Positions 7,128 to 14,726 of a DNA stretch of 21,840 nt are shown in pieces. Each line of letters begins with the position of its first letter. The stretch's first letter is position 1. Under the pieces are notes generated by a model, which saw only the letters and a list, made by a program, of their open reading frames with translations, was not told where the DNA came from and ran no database searches. Origin of the DNA: CALJEL01 sp041082235 (GTDB lineage Bacteria > Nitrospirota > Thermodesulfovibrionia > Thermodesulfovibrionales > CALJEL01); assembly GCA_041082235.1 (NCBI GenBank), contig JBDOIG010000283.1, forward strand, positions 1 through 21,840, read 5' to 3'. The position numbers and the translations under genes are program-made.

Positions 7128-7670
7128 ATGTCACGCATAGGGAAAAAGCCTATAGAGATACCAAAAGGTGTGGATGTCAGGATTGATAAAAATTTTGTTA
7201 TGGCCAAGGGGCCAAAAGGAAGCCTTACAGTAGAGATACATCCAAGGATAAAGATATCTCTGAAAGATGGGAAGATAATCCTTCAAAGACCGACGGACGA
7301 AAAACAGGATAAGGCCTTACATGGAACGATGCGGGCACTCGTGGCAAGCATGATTGATGGTGTGACAAAGGGATATGAAAGGGTCCTTGAGATATTTGGA
7401 GTTGGCTACAGGGCTCAGCTTCAGGGCAATAGACTTATATTCAGCCTTGGCTATTCCCATCCTGTGGAGTTTCAATTGCCTGAAGGGATAAAGGCAACTG
7501 TGGATTCAAAACAGACCACCATAACACTTTCAGGAGCTGATAAGCATCTTCTTGGACAGATAGCAGCAAATATAAGGGCTTTAAGGCCACCTGATCCTTA
7601 CAAAGGTAAGGGGATAAGATATGCGGGTGAGCATTTAAAACTCAAACCTGGTAAGGCTGGAAAGAAATAA
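7128..7670 (+). CDS. rplF: 50S ribosomal protein L6
   Basis: The start is placed at 7128 (MSRIGKKPIEIPKGV, the usual L6 N-terminus) with AAAGGAG seven bases upstream; a longer frame from 7071 would run through the end of rpsH. The 180-residue protein (177 in E. coli) has two related domains and the C-terminal signature LRPPDPYKGKGIRYAGE. L6 lies near the GTPase-associated centre and contacts the sarcin-ricin loop. The spacer to rplR holds a strong AAGGGAGG. Confidence 0.96.
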   Translation: MSRIGKKPIEIPKGVDVRIDKNFVMAKGPKGSLTVEIHPRIKISLKDGKIILQRPTDEKQDKALHGTMRALVASMIDGVTKGYERVLEIFGVGYRAQLQGNRLIFSLGYSHPVEFQLPEGIKATVDSKQTTITLSGADKHLLGQIAANIRALRPPDPYKGKGIRYAGEHLKLKPGKAGKK

Positions 7671-7686
7671 TAAGGGAGGTTTTTCC

Positions 7687-8043
7687 TTGGGAAGGATAAA
7701 AGACAGGAGAAGATTAAGACATGACAGGATAAGGAAAAAGGTCTTCGGGACATCAGAGAGACCCAGGCTCTGTGTCTATAAGAGTCTTAAATATATTTAT
7801 GCCCAGTTGGTAGATGACACCAGGGGTTATACACTTCTGAGTGCAACAAGCTTTGAGAAGGATTTTTCTGATCTTCGTAGCAGGGATAATATTGAGGCTG
7901 CCAGGAGGGTCGGTGAGCTCATAGCAAAGAGGGCACTTGAGAAGGGAATCAAGAGTGTTGTTTTTGACAGGAGTGGTTATCCCTATCATGGAAGGATAGC
8001 TGCTCTTGCAGATGCTGCAAGGGCAGCTGGACTTGAATTTTAA
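7687..8043 (+). CDS. rplR: 50S ribosomal protein L18 (TTG start)
   Basis: The start is TTG at 7687, seven bases after AAGGGAGG (7672-7679); no ATG fits. The 118 residues (117 in E. coli) show RPRLCVYKSLKYIYAQLVDD (about residues 26-45), the VFDRSGYPYHGRIAALADAARAAGLEF ending typical of L18 and an arginine-rich N-terminus. L18 binds 5S rRNA together with L5. An AAGGAGG for rpsE lies just after the stop. Confidence 0.95.
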   Translation: MGRIKDRRRLRHDRIRKKVFGTSERPRLCVYKSLKYIYAQLVDDTRGYTLLSATSFEKDFSDLRSRDNIEAARRVGELIAKRALEKGIKSVVFDRSGYPYHGRIAALADAARAAGLEF

Positions 8044-8062
8044 GCAAGGAGGTCTCGGGTAG

Positions 8063-8587
8063 GTGCCAAAGATAATAGTGGAGAGGATAAATCCAGAAGG
8101 GCTGGAACTAAAGGATAAGATAGTTTATATAAACAGGGTCGCAAAGGTTGTCAAGGGCGGGAGGAGATTCTCCTTCAGCGCCCTTGTGGTTGTTGGTGAC
8201 GGCAACGGAGTTGTTGGAGCAGGCAAGGGAAAGGCCTCAGAGGTACCCGATGCAATAAAAAAGGCAATTGAACAGGCAAAGAAGAGCCTTATAAGAATCC
8301 CGATTAAAAATGGCACTATACCCTATCAGATCACTGGAAAGTTTGGAGCTGTAAAGGTTGTAATGAATCCCGCACCAAGGGGAACAGGTATCATAGCTGG
8401 TGGAGGTGTCAGGGCGCTCTTTGAGGTTGCGGGTATTACAGATATAGTAGCAAAGGTCATAGGAAATCATAATGCCTTCAATACAGTATGGGCAACCATA
8501 CAGGGGTTTAAGGAGCTCAAAGATCCAGAGGCAGTTCTCAGGATAAGGGGAAAGATTGAGGAGGTTCAGGAGGAGGTTAATGCATGA
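8063..8587 (+). CDS. rpsE: 30S ribosomal protein S5 (GTG start)
   Basis: The start is GTG at 8063, ten bases after AAGGAGG (8046-8052). The 174-residue product has the S5 double-stranded RNA-binding region (LKDKIVYINRVAKVVKGGRR) and the VGAGKGKASEVPDAIKKA motif at about residues 51-70, followed by the C-terminal fold. S5 lines the mRNA entry path with S3 and S4 and affects decoding accuracy. The stop overlaps rpmD by four bases. Confidence 0.95.
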   Translation: MPKIIVERINPEGLELKDKIVYINRVAKVVKGGRRFSFSALVVVGDGNGVVGAGKGKASEVPDAIKKAIEQAKKSLIRIPIKNGTIPYQITGKFGAVKVVMNPAPRGTGIIAGGGVRALFEVAGITDIVAKVIGNHNAFNTVWATIQGFKELKDPEAVLRIRGKIEEVQEEVNA

Positions 8588-8769
8588 AAAAGATAGCAAT
8601 CACTCTTAAAAGAGGTTATCCCGGAGTTCCTGAAAAACAGAGAAGAATACTTCAGGCCCTTGGCTTAAGGAAGAGGCATCAGACAGTTATAAAGGACGAT
8701 GTGCCTTCCATAAGAGGAATGATCTCAAAGATAACACATTTGATAGAAGTAAAGGAGACTTTACAATGA
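8584..8769 (+). CDS. rpmD: 50S ribosomal protein L30
   Basis: This small protein of 61 residues (59 in E. coli) fits L30: MKKIAITLKRGYPGVPEKQ, then LQALGLRKRHQTVIKDD and RGMISKITHLIEV. L30 binds 23S rRNA near 5S rRNA. It is absent from some bacteria but normal at this place between S5 and L15. Both ends overlap neighbours by four bases (ATGA), so translation is probably coupled. Confidence 0.94.
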   Translation: MKKIAITLKRGYPGVPEKQRRILQALGLRKRHQTVIKDDVPSIRGMISKITHLIEVKETLQ

Positions 8770-9212
8770 AGATAGAGGACTTAAAACCCGCACCAGGGGC
8801 GAGGAAAAAGAAAAAAAGGATAGGTAGAGGAATTGGCTCTGGCCATGGAAAGACCTCTACCAAGGGCCATAAAGGCCAGAAGGCCCGTTCAGGAGGGACA
8901 AAAGGGCCTGGCTTTGAAGGTGGCCAGATGCCCCTTCAGAGGAGGCTTCCAAAGAGAGGATTTACAAATACTCCTTTCAGAAAAGAATTTGCAGTTGTTA
9001 ACCTGAAGGATATAGAGAAACTCGGTCTGGAGGATATAAGCCCTGAGGTGCTTCTTGAGAAGGGTTTAATAAGGAATATCAAGGATGGATTAAAGGTCCT
9101 GGCAGATGGAGATATTAAAAGGCCTGTTAAGATAAAGGCACATGCCTTCAGTAAGGCTGCCCTTGAAAAGCTCAAGGCTTCAGGGTCTACAGTTGAGGTG
9201 ATAAGCGGTTGA
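8766..9212 (+). CDS. rplO: 50S ribosomal protein L15
   Basis: The 148-residue protein starts with the L15 N-terminal extension rich in Gly, Lys and Arg (KKKKRIGRGIGSGHGKTSTKG, GTKGPGFEGGQMPLQRRLPKRGF), which threads into 23S rRNA, and ends in a globular alpha/beta domain. L15 is a late assembly protein. The stop TGA overlaps the TTG start of secY (TTGA), linking the two genes. Confidence 0.96.
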   Translation: MKIEDLKPAPGARKKKKRIGRGIGSGHGKTSTKGHKGQKARSGGTKGPGFEGGQMPLQRRLPKRGFTNTPFRKEFAVVNLKDIEKLGLEDISPEVLLEKGLIRNIKDGLKVLADGDIKRPVKIKAHAFSKAALEKLKASGSTVEVISG

Positions 9213-10516
9213 GAATCTTTGAGGTCTTCCAGAATATCTTTAAGATTGAAGAGCTAAAGAACCGTATTGTCTTTACTCTTGTAATGCTCATAGTCTATAG
9301 AATTGGCGCCCATATACCCACTCCTGGAATTAATGGTGAGGCACTCAGCAGATTTCTTACAGAGAAAGGCGGAGCCCTCATGGGTTTTTTTGATATGTTT
9401 TCAGGTGGGGCACTTTCTAGGCTCACTATATTCGCCCTTGGCATAATGCCCTATATAAGTGCATCCATTATCCTGCAGCTTTTGACTGTTGTGATACCGG
9501 CAATAGGAAAACTTGCAAAGGAGGGTGAATACGGGAGAAAAAAGATCGTTCGTTATACAAGGTACGGGACAGTTATAATAAGTGCTATACAGTCATTCTT
9601 TATCGCGGTGGGGCTTGAGACCATGTCTCAGGGAGAATTTATAACTAATCCTGGCTGGGGATTCAGGCTCATGACCATGGTTACCCTTACATCTGGCACT
9701 GCCTTCATTATGTGGCTTGGAGAACAGATAACAGAGCGGGGAATCGGAAACGGAATCTCCCTGATAATCTTTGCTGGTATAGTGGCGAGGATGCCAAATG
9801 CCGTGGTTAACACCGTAAGATTGATAAGGTCTGGAGAGCTTTCAATATTATTTGTGATATTCTTAATATTCCTTATGGTTGCTGTTGTGGCTGGCATTAT
9901 ATACATAGAAAGAGGCCAGAGAAAGATACCTGTTCAATATGCGAAAAGGGTTGTGGGCAGGAAGGTTTATGGAGGTCAGAGCACTCACCTTCCTTTAAAG
10001 ATCAACACCTCAGGAGTGATACCTCCGATATTTGCATCATCAATAATTATGTTTCCAGCTACCATTGCAGGATTCGCCGGTATTCCATGGGTCCAGGGTG
10101 TAGCAAGGCAACTTTCACCAGGAACCATCATATATACCCTGCTTTATGTGGGGCTTATATTCTTTTTTGCCTATTTCTATACAGCCATTATATTCAATCC
10201 TGTTGATATAGCAGATAACCTTAAAAAATATGGAGGATTCATTCCTGGAATAAGGCCCGGTCAGAAGACTTCAGAATATATATACAGGGTCTTAAGCAGG
10301 CTTACCTTCGTGGGTGCAGTATATTTATCAATAGTATGTATTCTGCCGGAGATTCTTATTAAAAAGGCAAATGTACCTTTTTATTTTGGTGGAACCTCTC
10401 TGCTGATTGTTGTTGGAGTTGCCCTTGATACAGTCTCACAGATTGAGGCTCATCTCGTTACCAGGTCTTATGAAGGATTTCTTAAAAAGGGCAGGCTTAA
10501 AGGTAGAAGAGGCTAA
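9209..10516 (+). CDS. secY: Protein translocase subunit SecY (TTG start)
   Basis: SecY forms the protein-conducting channel in the inner membrane with SecE and SecG. The 435-residue product (443 in E. coli) has about ten hydrophobic segments, the IGAHIPTPGI motif near residue 31, the plug and first helix region FDMFSGGALSRLTIFALGIM, and the cytoplasmic loop with RGQRKIPVQYAKR (about residues 235-247). The start is TTG inside the rplO stop, with GAGGTG nine bases upstream. adk, which often follows secY, is absent: 61 bases lead straight to map. Confidence 0.95.
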   Translation: MRIFEVFQNIFKIEELKNRIVFTLVMLIVYRIGAHIPTPGINGEALSRFLTEKGGALMGFFDMFSGGALSRLTIFALGIMPYISASIILQLLTVVIPAIGKLAKEGEYGRKKIVRYTRYGTVIISAIQSFFIAVGLETMSQGEFITNPGWGFRLMTMVTLTSGTAFIMWLGEQITERGIGNGISLIIFAGIVARMPNAVVNTVRLIRSGELSILFVIFLIFLMVAVVAGIIYIERGQRKIPVQYAKRVVGRKVYGGQSTHLPLKINTSGVIPPIFASSIIMFPATIAGFAGIPWVQGVARQLSPGTIIYTLLYVGLIFFFAYFYTAIIFNPVDIADNLKKYGGFIPGIRPGQKTSEYIYRVLSRLTFVGAVYLSIVCILPEILIKKANVPFYFGGTSLLIVVGVALDTVSQIEAHLVTRSYEGFLKKGRLKGRRG

Positions 10517-10577
10517 AATACGGGTCTGGAAGTTTTTACATTTAATAGCGCTTATAACTAAATAAGCTAAGGTAGTT

Positions 10578-11327
10578 GTGATTATATTGAAATCACCACA
10601 TGAGATAAAGATGATTGAAAGGGCATGTAAGATTGTAGCTGGTGCCCTTGAGATGCTTGAAGGAGTTATCAGGCCTGGTATAAAGACAAAGGAGCTTGAG
10701 GAGTATGCTGAGGCATATATCCAGGCAAAGGGTGGCAAGCCAGCCTTTAAAGGCTATAGAGGATATCCGGCAAGCATATGCGTTTCTATAAATAATCAGG
10801 TTGTGCATGGGATACCCTCGGAAAGGAGACTTCAGGAAGGTGATATCGTTAGCATAGACCTTGGAGTAATATACGAGGGATACTACGGAGATGCAGCTCG
10901 TTCCTATGCGGTGGGAAGTATCGGAGAACTCCAGCGTAAGCTTTTGGAGATAACTGAAAAGGCACTTTATATAGGGATTGAAAAGGCAAGGGCTGGCAAC
11001 AGGGTAGGAGATATCTCCTCAGCAATTCAGACCTATGTTGAATCAAATGGTTTCTCTGTTGTGCGGGCCTTTGTGGGACATGGGGTTGGAAAGTTTCTTC
11101 ACGAAGAACCTCAGGTGCCAAATTTTGGCAAGCCCGGTAAGGGTCCGAGGCTCAAGGAAGGGATGACCATTGCTATAGAACCAATGGTCAATACAGGTTT
11201 ACCTGATGTTATGATACTCAATGATGGCTGGACAGCGGTAACGGTTGATGGTGGTTACTCAGCACACTTCGAGCACACAGTGGTTATAACGAAGAACGGT
11301 GCCCAAATCTTGACTAAATTGAATTAA
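10578..11327 (+). CDS. map: Type I methionine aminopeptidase (GTG start)
   Basis: This cytoplasmic dinuclear metalloenzyme removes the initiator methionine from new proteins. All active-site residues can be placed: H77, D94, D105, H168 (in GHGVGKFLHEEP), E201 (AIEPMV) and E232 (HFEHTV). At 249 residues it is the short bacterial type without an N-terminal extension. GTG at 10578 is the only start that keeps the SPHEIKMI opening helix intact. The infA promoter -35 box lies in its last codons. Confidence 0.95.
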   Translation: MIILKSPHEIKMIERACKIVAGALEMLEGVIRPGIKTKELEEYAEAYIQAKGGKPAFKGYRGYPASICVSINNQVVHGIPSERRLQEGDIVSIDLGVIYEGYYGDAARSYAVGSIGELQRKLLEITEKALYIGIEKARAGNRVGDISSAIQTYVESNGFSVVRAFVGHGVGKFLHEEPQVPNFGKPGKGPRLKEGMTIAIEPMVNTGLPDVMILNDGWTAVTVDGGYSAHFEHTVVITKNGAQILTKLN

Positions 11328-11338
11328 AAAGGTATAAT
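11310..11338 (+). promoter_or_regulatory. Sigma-70-type promoter for infA and downstream genes
   Basis: TTGACT (11310-11315), a 17-base spacer and a perfect TATAAT (11333-11338). Six bases (GCAAAA) separate the -10 box from the infA TTG at 11345, so the expected +1 is the start codon. The -35 sits in the last map codons and the -10 in the map-infA gap. It would supply infA, rpmJ and the alpha operon independently of the upstream transcript. Confidence 0.8.
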
Positions 11339-11344
11339 GCAAAA

Positions 11345-11563
11345 TTGCCCAAAGAAGAGAGCATAGAGGTTCAGGGAACGGTCGTTGAGGTCCTGCCCAA
11401 TGCCATGTTCAGGGTAGAACTGGACAATGGCCAGGTTATTCTGGCTTACATTTCAGGGAAAATGAGGATGCATTTTATTAGAATTTTGCCTGGTGATAAG
11501 GTGCTTGTTGAGCTTTCACCTTATGACCTTACGAAGGGAAGAATAACTTACAGGTTTAAATAA
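11345..11563 (+). CDS. infA: Translation initiation factor IF-1 (TTG start)
   Basis: The 72 residues match IF-1 from end to end: IEVQGTVVEVLPNAMFRVEL, ISGKMRMHFIRILPGDKVLVELSPYDL and GRITYR in an OB fold. IF-1 occupies the 30S A site during initiation. The start is TTG at 11345; the nearest ATG (11337) is out of frame. No good Shine-Dalgarno is present: AAAAAGG lies 12 bases upstream. A consensus promoter places the predicted transcript start on this codon, so the mRNA may be leaderless, notable for a gene of the initiation machinery. Confidence 0.95.
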   Translation: MPKEESIEVQGTVVEVLPNAMFRVELDNGQVILAYISGKMRMHFIRILPGDKVLVELSPYDLTKGRITYRFK

Positions 11564-11575
11564 AAGGAGACCCAT

Positions 11576-11689
11576 ATGAAAGTAAGATCATCCGTAAAAC
11601 CCATTTGCTCAAAATGTAAGATTATTAAGCGCAGGGGTGTGATAAGGATCATCTGCGAAAACCCGAAGCATAAGCAGAGACAGGGGTAA
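11576..11689 (+). CDS. rpmJ: 50S ribosomal protein L36, zinc-binding type
   Basis: A 37-residue ORF preceded by AAAAGGAG matches L36: MKVRSSVKPICSKCK at the start and ENPKHKQRQG at the end. The zinc ligands C11, C14, C27 and H32 are all present, so this is the zinc-dependent (C+) form. L36 binds 23S rRNA near the base of the L7/L12 stalk. The infA-rpmJ-rpsM order is normal; a 41-base spacer without visible structure follows. Confidence 0.96.
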   Translation: MKVRSSVKPICSKCKIIKRRGVIRIICENPKHKQRQG

Positions 11690-11730
11690 TTATTTTCAAT
11701 GTCGGAATTAAAAAATGTAAGAGGTGAACA

Positions 11731-12105
11731 ATGGCAAGGATAGCAGGAGTAGATTTGCCAAAGAATGAAAGGGTAGAGATTGCCCTTACAAGGCTCTTTG
11801 GTATTGGTAGGTCGTTATCAAATAAGATTCTTAGAGAAACCGGTGTTAATCCTGATACAAGGGTCAAAGATCTCAAGGATGACGAGGTTGTCAAGATAAG
11901 ATCTGTTATAGAGAGAGATTATAAGGTTGAAGGTGAGCTCCGCAGGGAGATAGCAATGAATATAAAGAAGCTCATGGATATTGGCTCCTACAGGGGTATA
12001 AGGCACAAGCTGGGACTTCCTGTAAGGGGTCAGAGGACAAGGACAAATGCAAGAACCCGCAAGGGTCCCAGAAGGGCGGCTGTGGGTAAGAAGAAGGAGG
12101 CATAA
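11731..12105 (+). CDS. rpsM: 30S ribosomal protein S13
   Basis: The 124-residue product opens ARIAGVDLPKNERVEIALTR, contains the helix-two-turn-helix part FGIGRSLSNKIL, and ends in the basic tail GLPVRGQRTRTNARTRKGPRR that contacts P-site tRNA. S13 sits in the 30S head and forms bridges to L5. GAGGTGA precedes the ATG. The stop is directly followed by the rpsK ATG with no spacing. Confidence 0.97.
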   Translation: MARIAGVDLPKNERVEIALTRLFGIGRSLSNKILRETGVNPDTRVKDLKDDEVVKIRSVIERDYKVEGELRREIAMNIKKLMDIGSYRGIRHKLGLPVRGQRTRTNARTRKGPRRAAVGKKKEA

Positions 12106-12492
12106 ATGGCTCAGAAAAAAAGAGGTACAAAGAAAGAAAAGAAGCATGTAACAGCAGGTGTTGCCCATATACAGGCAACCTTTAATAATACAATTGTTAC
12201 GATTACTGACCAGAATGGGAATGTCCTCACATGGGCTTCAGCAGGGAGCCTTGGTTTTAAGGGCTCCAGAAAGGGCACCCCCTATGCAGCTCAGATGGCT
12301 GCCGAGGCCGCTGCTAAAAAGGCAATGGATATGGGTTTAAGACAGATTGATGTGCTAGTAAAAGGTCCCGGTGCTGGAAGGGAGTCAGCCATCAGGGCAT
12401 TGCAGGCTGCAGGTCTTGATATAAACCTGATCAAGGACGTAACACCGGTACCTCATAATGGATGCAGACCCCCTAAGAGAAGAAGGGTATGA
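12106..12492 (+). CDS. rpsK: 30S ribosomal protein S11
   Basis: S11 forms the platform of the 30S subunit near the E site. The 128 residues (129 in E. coli) carry AHIQATFNNTIVTITDQNGN (about residues 18-37), ASAGSLGFKGSRKGTPYAAQ and the terminal DVTPVPHNGCRPPKRRRV, all highly conserved. The ATG abuts the rpsM stop, and its ribosome binding site lies in the rpsM C-terminal codons (AAGAAGGAGG). Confidence 0.97.
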   Translation: MAQKKRGTKKEKKHVTAGVAHIQATFNNTIVTITDQNGNVLTWASAGSLGFKGSRKGTPYAAQMAAEAAAKKAMDMGLRQIDVLVKGPGAGRESAIRALQAAGLDINLIKDVTPVPHNGCRPPKRRRV

Positions 12493-12530
12493 TACTATTT
12501 AAATCACTAATTAAGGAGGTTGAAAAATAA

Positions 12531-13157
12531 ATGGCAAGATATACAGAGGCAGTTTGCAGGCTCTGCAGGCGTGAGGGAGAAAAACTCTTCCTCAAGGCTG
12601 ACAGATGCTATACAGATAAATGCGCTATAGAAAGGAGAAAATACCCACCCGGACAGCACTGGCAGAATAGACCCAAGCCATCTGACTATGGATTACAACT
12701 GAGGGAGAAACAGAAATTAAAAAGGATATATGGGGTACTTGAAAGACAATTCAGGAGATATTTTGAGATAGCCTCAAAGAAAAAGGGTGTAACAGGAGAG
12801 GCGCTCCTGCAGCTTCTTGAATTGAGGCTTGACAATACATTACACAGACTCGGCTTTGCTTCCGGGATAAGGGTTGCGAGGCAACTTGTGACTCATGGCC
12901 ATGTCCTTGTTAATGGTAAAAAGGTGAACATACCGTCTTACAATTTAAGACCCGGTGATGTTATTGAGATAAAAGAGCAGAGCAGGGATCTTCAGGTAAT
13001 AAAAGAGAGTCTTGAAAAGGCGCAACATAGAGAAATTCCATCATGGCTTGAACTGGATGTACAGAATATGAGGGGAAAGGTTCTTCATGTGCCTTCAAGA
13101 GATGAGATACCTGTCACGGCCCGCGAACAGCTGGTGGTAGAATTATATTCAAAGTAG
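12531..13157 (+). CDS. rpsD: 30S ribosomal protein S4, zinc-binding type
   Basis: The 208-residue product (206 in E. coli) has an N-terminal C9-x2-C12-x13-C26-x4-C31 cluster, the zinc-binding (C+) version of S4, then the S4 RNA-binding domain LDNTLHRLGFASGIRVARQLVTHGHV (a family hallmark, about residues 99-124). S4 starts 16S 5' domain assembly. In E. coli it represses the alpha operon and in Bacillus its own gene; the structured 140-base region just downstream is a candidate control site. AAGGAGG precedes the ATG. Confidence 0.96.
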   Translation: MARYTEAVCRLCRREGEKLFLKADRCYTDKCAIERRKYPPGQHWQNRPKPSDYGLQLREKQKLKRIYGVLERQFRRYFEIASKKKGVTGEALLQLLELRLDNTLHRLGFASGIRVARQLVTHGHVLVNGKKVNIPSYNLRPGDVIEIKEQSRDLQVIKESLEKAQHREIPSWLELDVQNMRGKVLHVPSRDEIPVTAREQLVVELYSK

Positions 13158-13297
13158 CGCAGTTTAAATGAAAAAAAGACAGTTTTATTAAAAACTGCTC
13201 TATTGCACAAAAATGAAGGAGATAAGCTCCTTTGAAATTTGAATAAAGCTTTATTCCATTAAAATTTTGAAGGGCGAAGCCCTTCAAAGGAGGTTTT
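13158..13297 (+). promoter_or_regulatory. Structured rpsD-rpoA spacer, candidate attenuator or S4 control region
   Basis: Four inverted repeats in 140 bases: CAGTTTT/AAAACTG (13180-13197); AAGGAG/CTCCTT (13216-13232); a perfect 16-base palindrome GAATAAAGCTTTATTC (13241-13256); and a 10-pair hairpin TTTGAAGGGC/GCCCTTCAAA with a GAA loop (13266-13288) whose end overlaps the rpoA AAAGGAGG (13286-13293). GCAGTTT at 13159-13165 can pair with 13192-13198, competing with the first hairpin. The region holds no gene and is the longest spacer in the ribosomal cluster. Confidence 0.55.
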
Positions 13298-14323
13298 ATG
13301 AATTTAAGGAAAAAGGGTTTTCAGCTTCCTCAGAGAATAAAATTTGATGAAGATACATTAAGCCCCACATTTGGAAGGCTCACTGCAGAGCCCTTTGAAA
13401 GAGGATATGGCATCACCGTAGGCAATGCCATGAGAAGAGTTCTTCTTTCGTCAATTACAGGAGCAGCTGTTACTGCTGTAAAGATAAAGGGGGTGCTTCA
13501 CGAATTTTCTTCAATTGATGGCGTCAAAGAAGATGTAGTGGATATTATTTTAAATGTAAAAAAAATAAGGATGCGCATTCACGGAGATGGTAAGAAGACG
13601 ACGGGTTCAATTGCTGAGAAAGGGCCAAAGGTGGTTACCGCAGGGGATATTAAGGTTGATGGCTCGGTGGAGATACTCAATCCTGAACTTCCTATAGCTA
13701 CCCTTGACAAGGGAACTACCTTTGAGATGGAGCTCTACATGAGCACGGGAAAGGGTTATGTGCCTGCTGAGGTGAATAAAGAGGCAGGTCTTCCTATAGG
13801 TGTGATTGCAGTTGATTCTCTTTTCAGTCCCGTGAAGAGGGTTAATTTCTGGGTAGAAAAGGCAAGGGTTGGGAGGTCAACTGATTATGATAAACTCATA
13901 ATGGAGATAACCACTGATGGCAGTATCACCCCGGAGAGGGCAATATCTGAAGCAGCAGGAATACTTGTTGAACATTTTGACCTTTTTATACTTGAAGAAG
14001 ATGCTATTTATCCAATGGAAGACAGGGCGAGTTTAATCTCTCAGCAGGGTAGTTCCCCAATAAATGAGAATCTCCTCAAGAGCATTGACGAGCTTGAACT
14101 TTCTGTACGGGCCCATAACTGCCTCAAGAATGCAAATATCCAGACAATAGCTGATCTTGTGCAAAAGACAGAACAGGAGATGCTGAAGACCAAAAACTTT
14201 GGAAGGAAGTCTCTTAATGAGATAAAAGAGATATTAAGGAGTATGGGTCTTGAATTAGGTATGAAGATTGATACAGAGGCACTTAAGGCACTACAGGCAG
14301 GAGGTAAAGGAAATGCGGCATAA
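13298..14323 (+). CDS. rpoA: DNA-directed RNA polymerase subunit alpha
   Basis: At 341 residues (329 in E. coli) this is a full alpha subunit: the N-terminal assembly domain with FERGYGITVGNAMRRVLLSS (about residues 33-52) and GVLHEFSSIDGVKEDV, and the C-terminal DNA- and activator-binding domain with SIDELELSVRAHNCLKNANI, where the Arg of SVR matches E. coli R265. Alpha dimers nucleate beta and beta' assembly. The start follows AAAGGAGG at the foot of a 10-pair hairpin. Its last 11 bases overlap rplQ. Confidence 0.97.
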   Translation: MNLRKKGFQLPQRIKFDEDTLSPTFGRLTAEPFERGYGITVGNAMRRVLLSSITGAAVTAVKIKGVLHEFSSIDGVKEDVVDIILNVKKIRMRIHGDGKKTTGSIAEKGPKVVTAGDIKVDGSVEILNPELPIATLDKGTTFEMELYMSTGKGYVPAEVNKEAGLPIGVIAVDSLFSPVKRVNFWVEKARVGRSTDYDKLIMEITTDGSITPERAISEAAGILVEHFDLFILEEDAIYPMEDRASLISQQGSSPINENLLKSIDELELSVRAHNCLKNANIQTIADLVQKTEQEMLKTKNFGRKSLNEIKEILRSMGLELGMKIDTEALKALQAGGKGNAA

Positions 14324-14726
14324 AGTTGACGGAAGGCTCTTTGGAAGGCCTGCAAATCAGAGAAAGGCACTCTTGAGGAACCTTGTTGCCTCATTAATAG
14401 AGCACCAGAGAATAGAAACCACCCTACCGAGGGCAAAGGAAACAAAGAGGATTGCTGAAAGACTTGTAAGCCTTGCAGTGAAGGGGGACCTTGCATCCAG
14501 AAGACTTGCTCAGACCTATCTTCCAAACAAGGGACTGGTCAGTCAGCTTTTTAAAGAGATAGGTCCAAGATTCGCTGGCCGGAATGGAGGTTATCTGAGA
14601 ATAGTAAGAACAAGGCGCAGGGTAAATGACAGGGCAGAGCTTGCTGTACTTGAATTTGTTGATTATGAGGATATAATGAGAAAGCATGAGGAGAAGAAAG
14701 AATCAAAATCAGAGGAGAAAAAGTGA
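14313..14726 (+). CDS. rplQ: 50S ribosomal protein L17
   Basis: The start is set at 14313 (MRHKVDGRLFGRPANQRKAL, the normal L17 opening) with GCAGGAGG upstream; the frame is open back to 14268 but those residues overlap rpoA and are not conserved. The 137-residue product has LVASLIEHQRIETTLPRAKE and the GGYLRIVRTRRRVNDRAELAVLEFVD ending, plus a Lys/Glu-rich tail. L17 lies near the tunnel exit. Its stop overlaps a small membrane-protein ORF (GTGA). Confidence 0.96.
   Translation: MRHKVDGRLFGRPANQRKALLRNLVASLIEHQRIETTLPRAKETKRIAERLVSLAVKGDLASRRLAQTYLPNKGLVSQLFKEIGPRFAGRNGGYLRIVRTRRRVNDRAELAVLEFVDYEDIMRKHEEKKESKSEEKK

Noticed and set aside
10535..10558. TTTACA and TATAAC as a promoter for map
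   Set aside because: The spacer is only 12 bases, far from the 16-18 needed.
13232..13265. TTGAAA/TTGAAT with TAAAAT as an rpoA promoter
   Set aside because: Spacers of 22 and 15 bases are outside the normal range; a promoter here is possible but unsupported.
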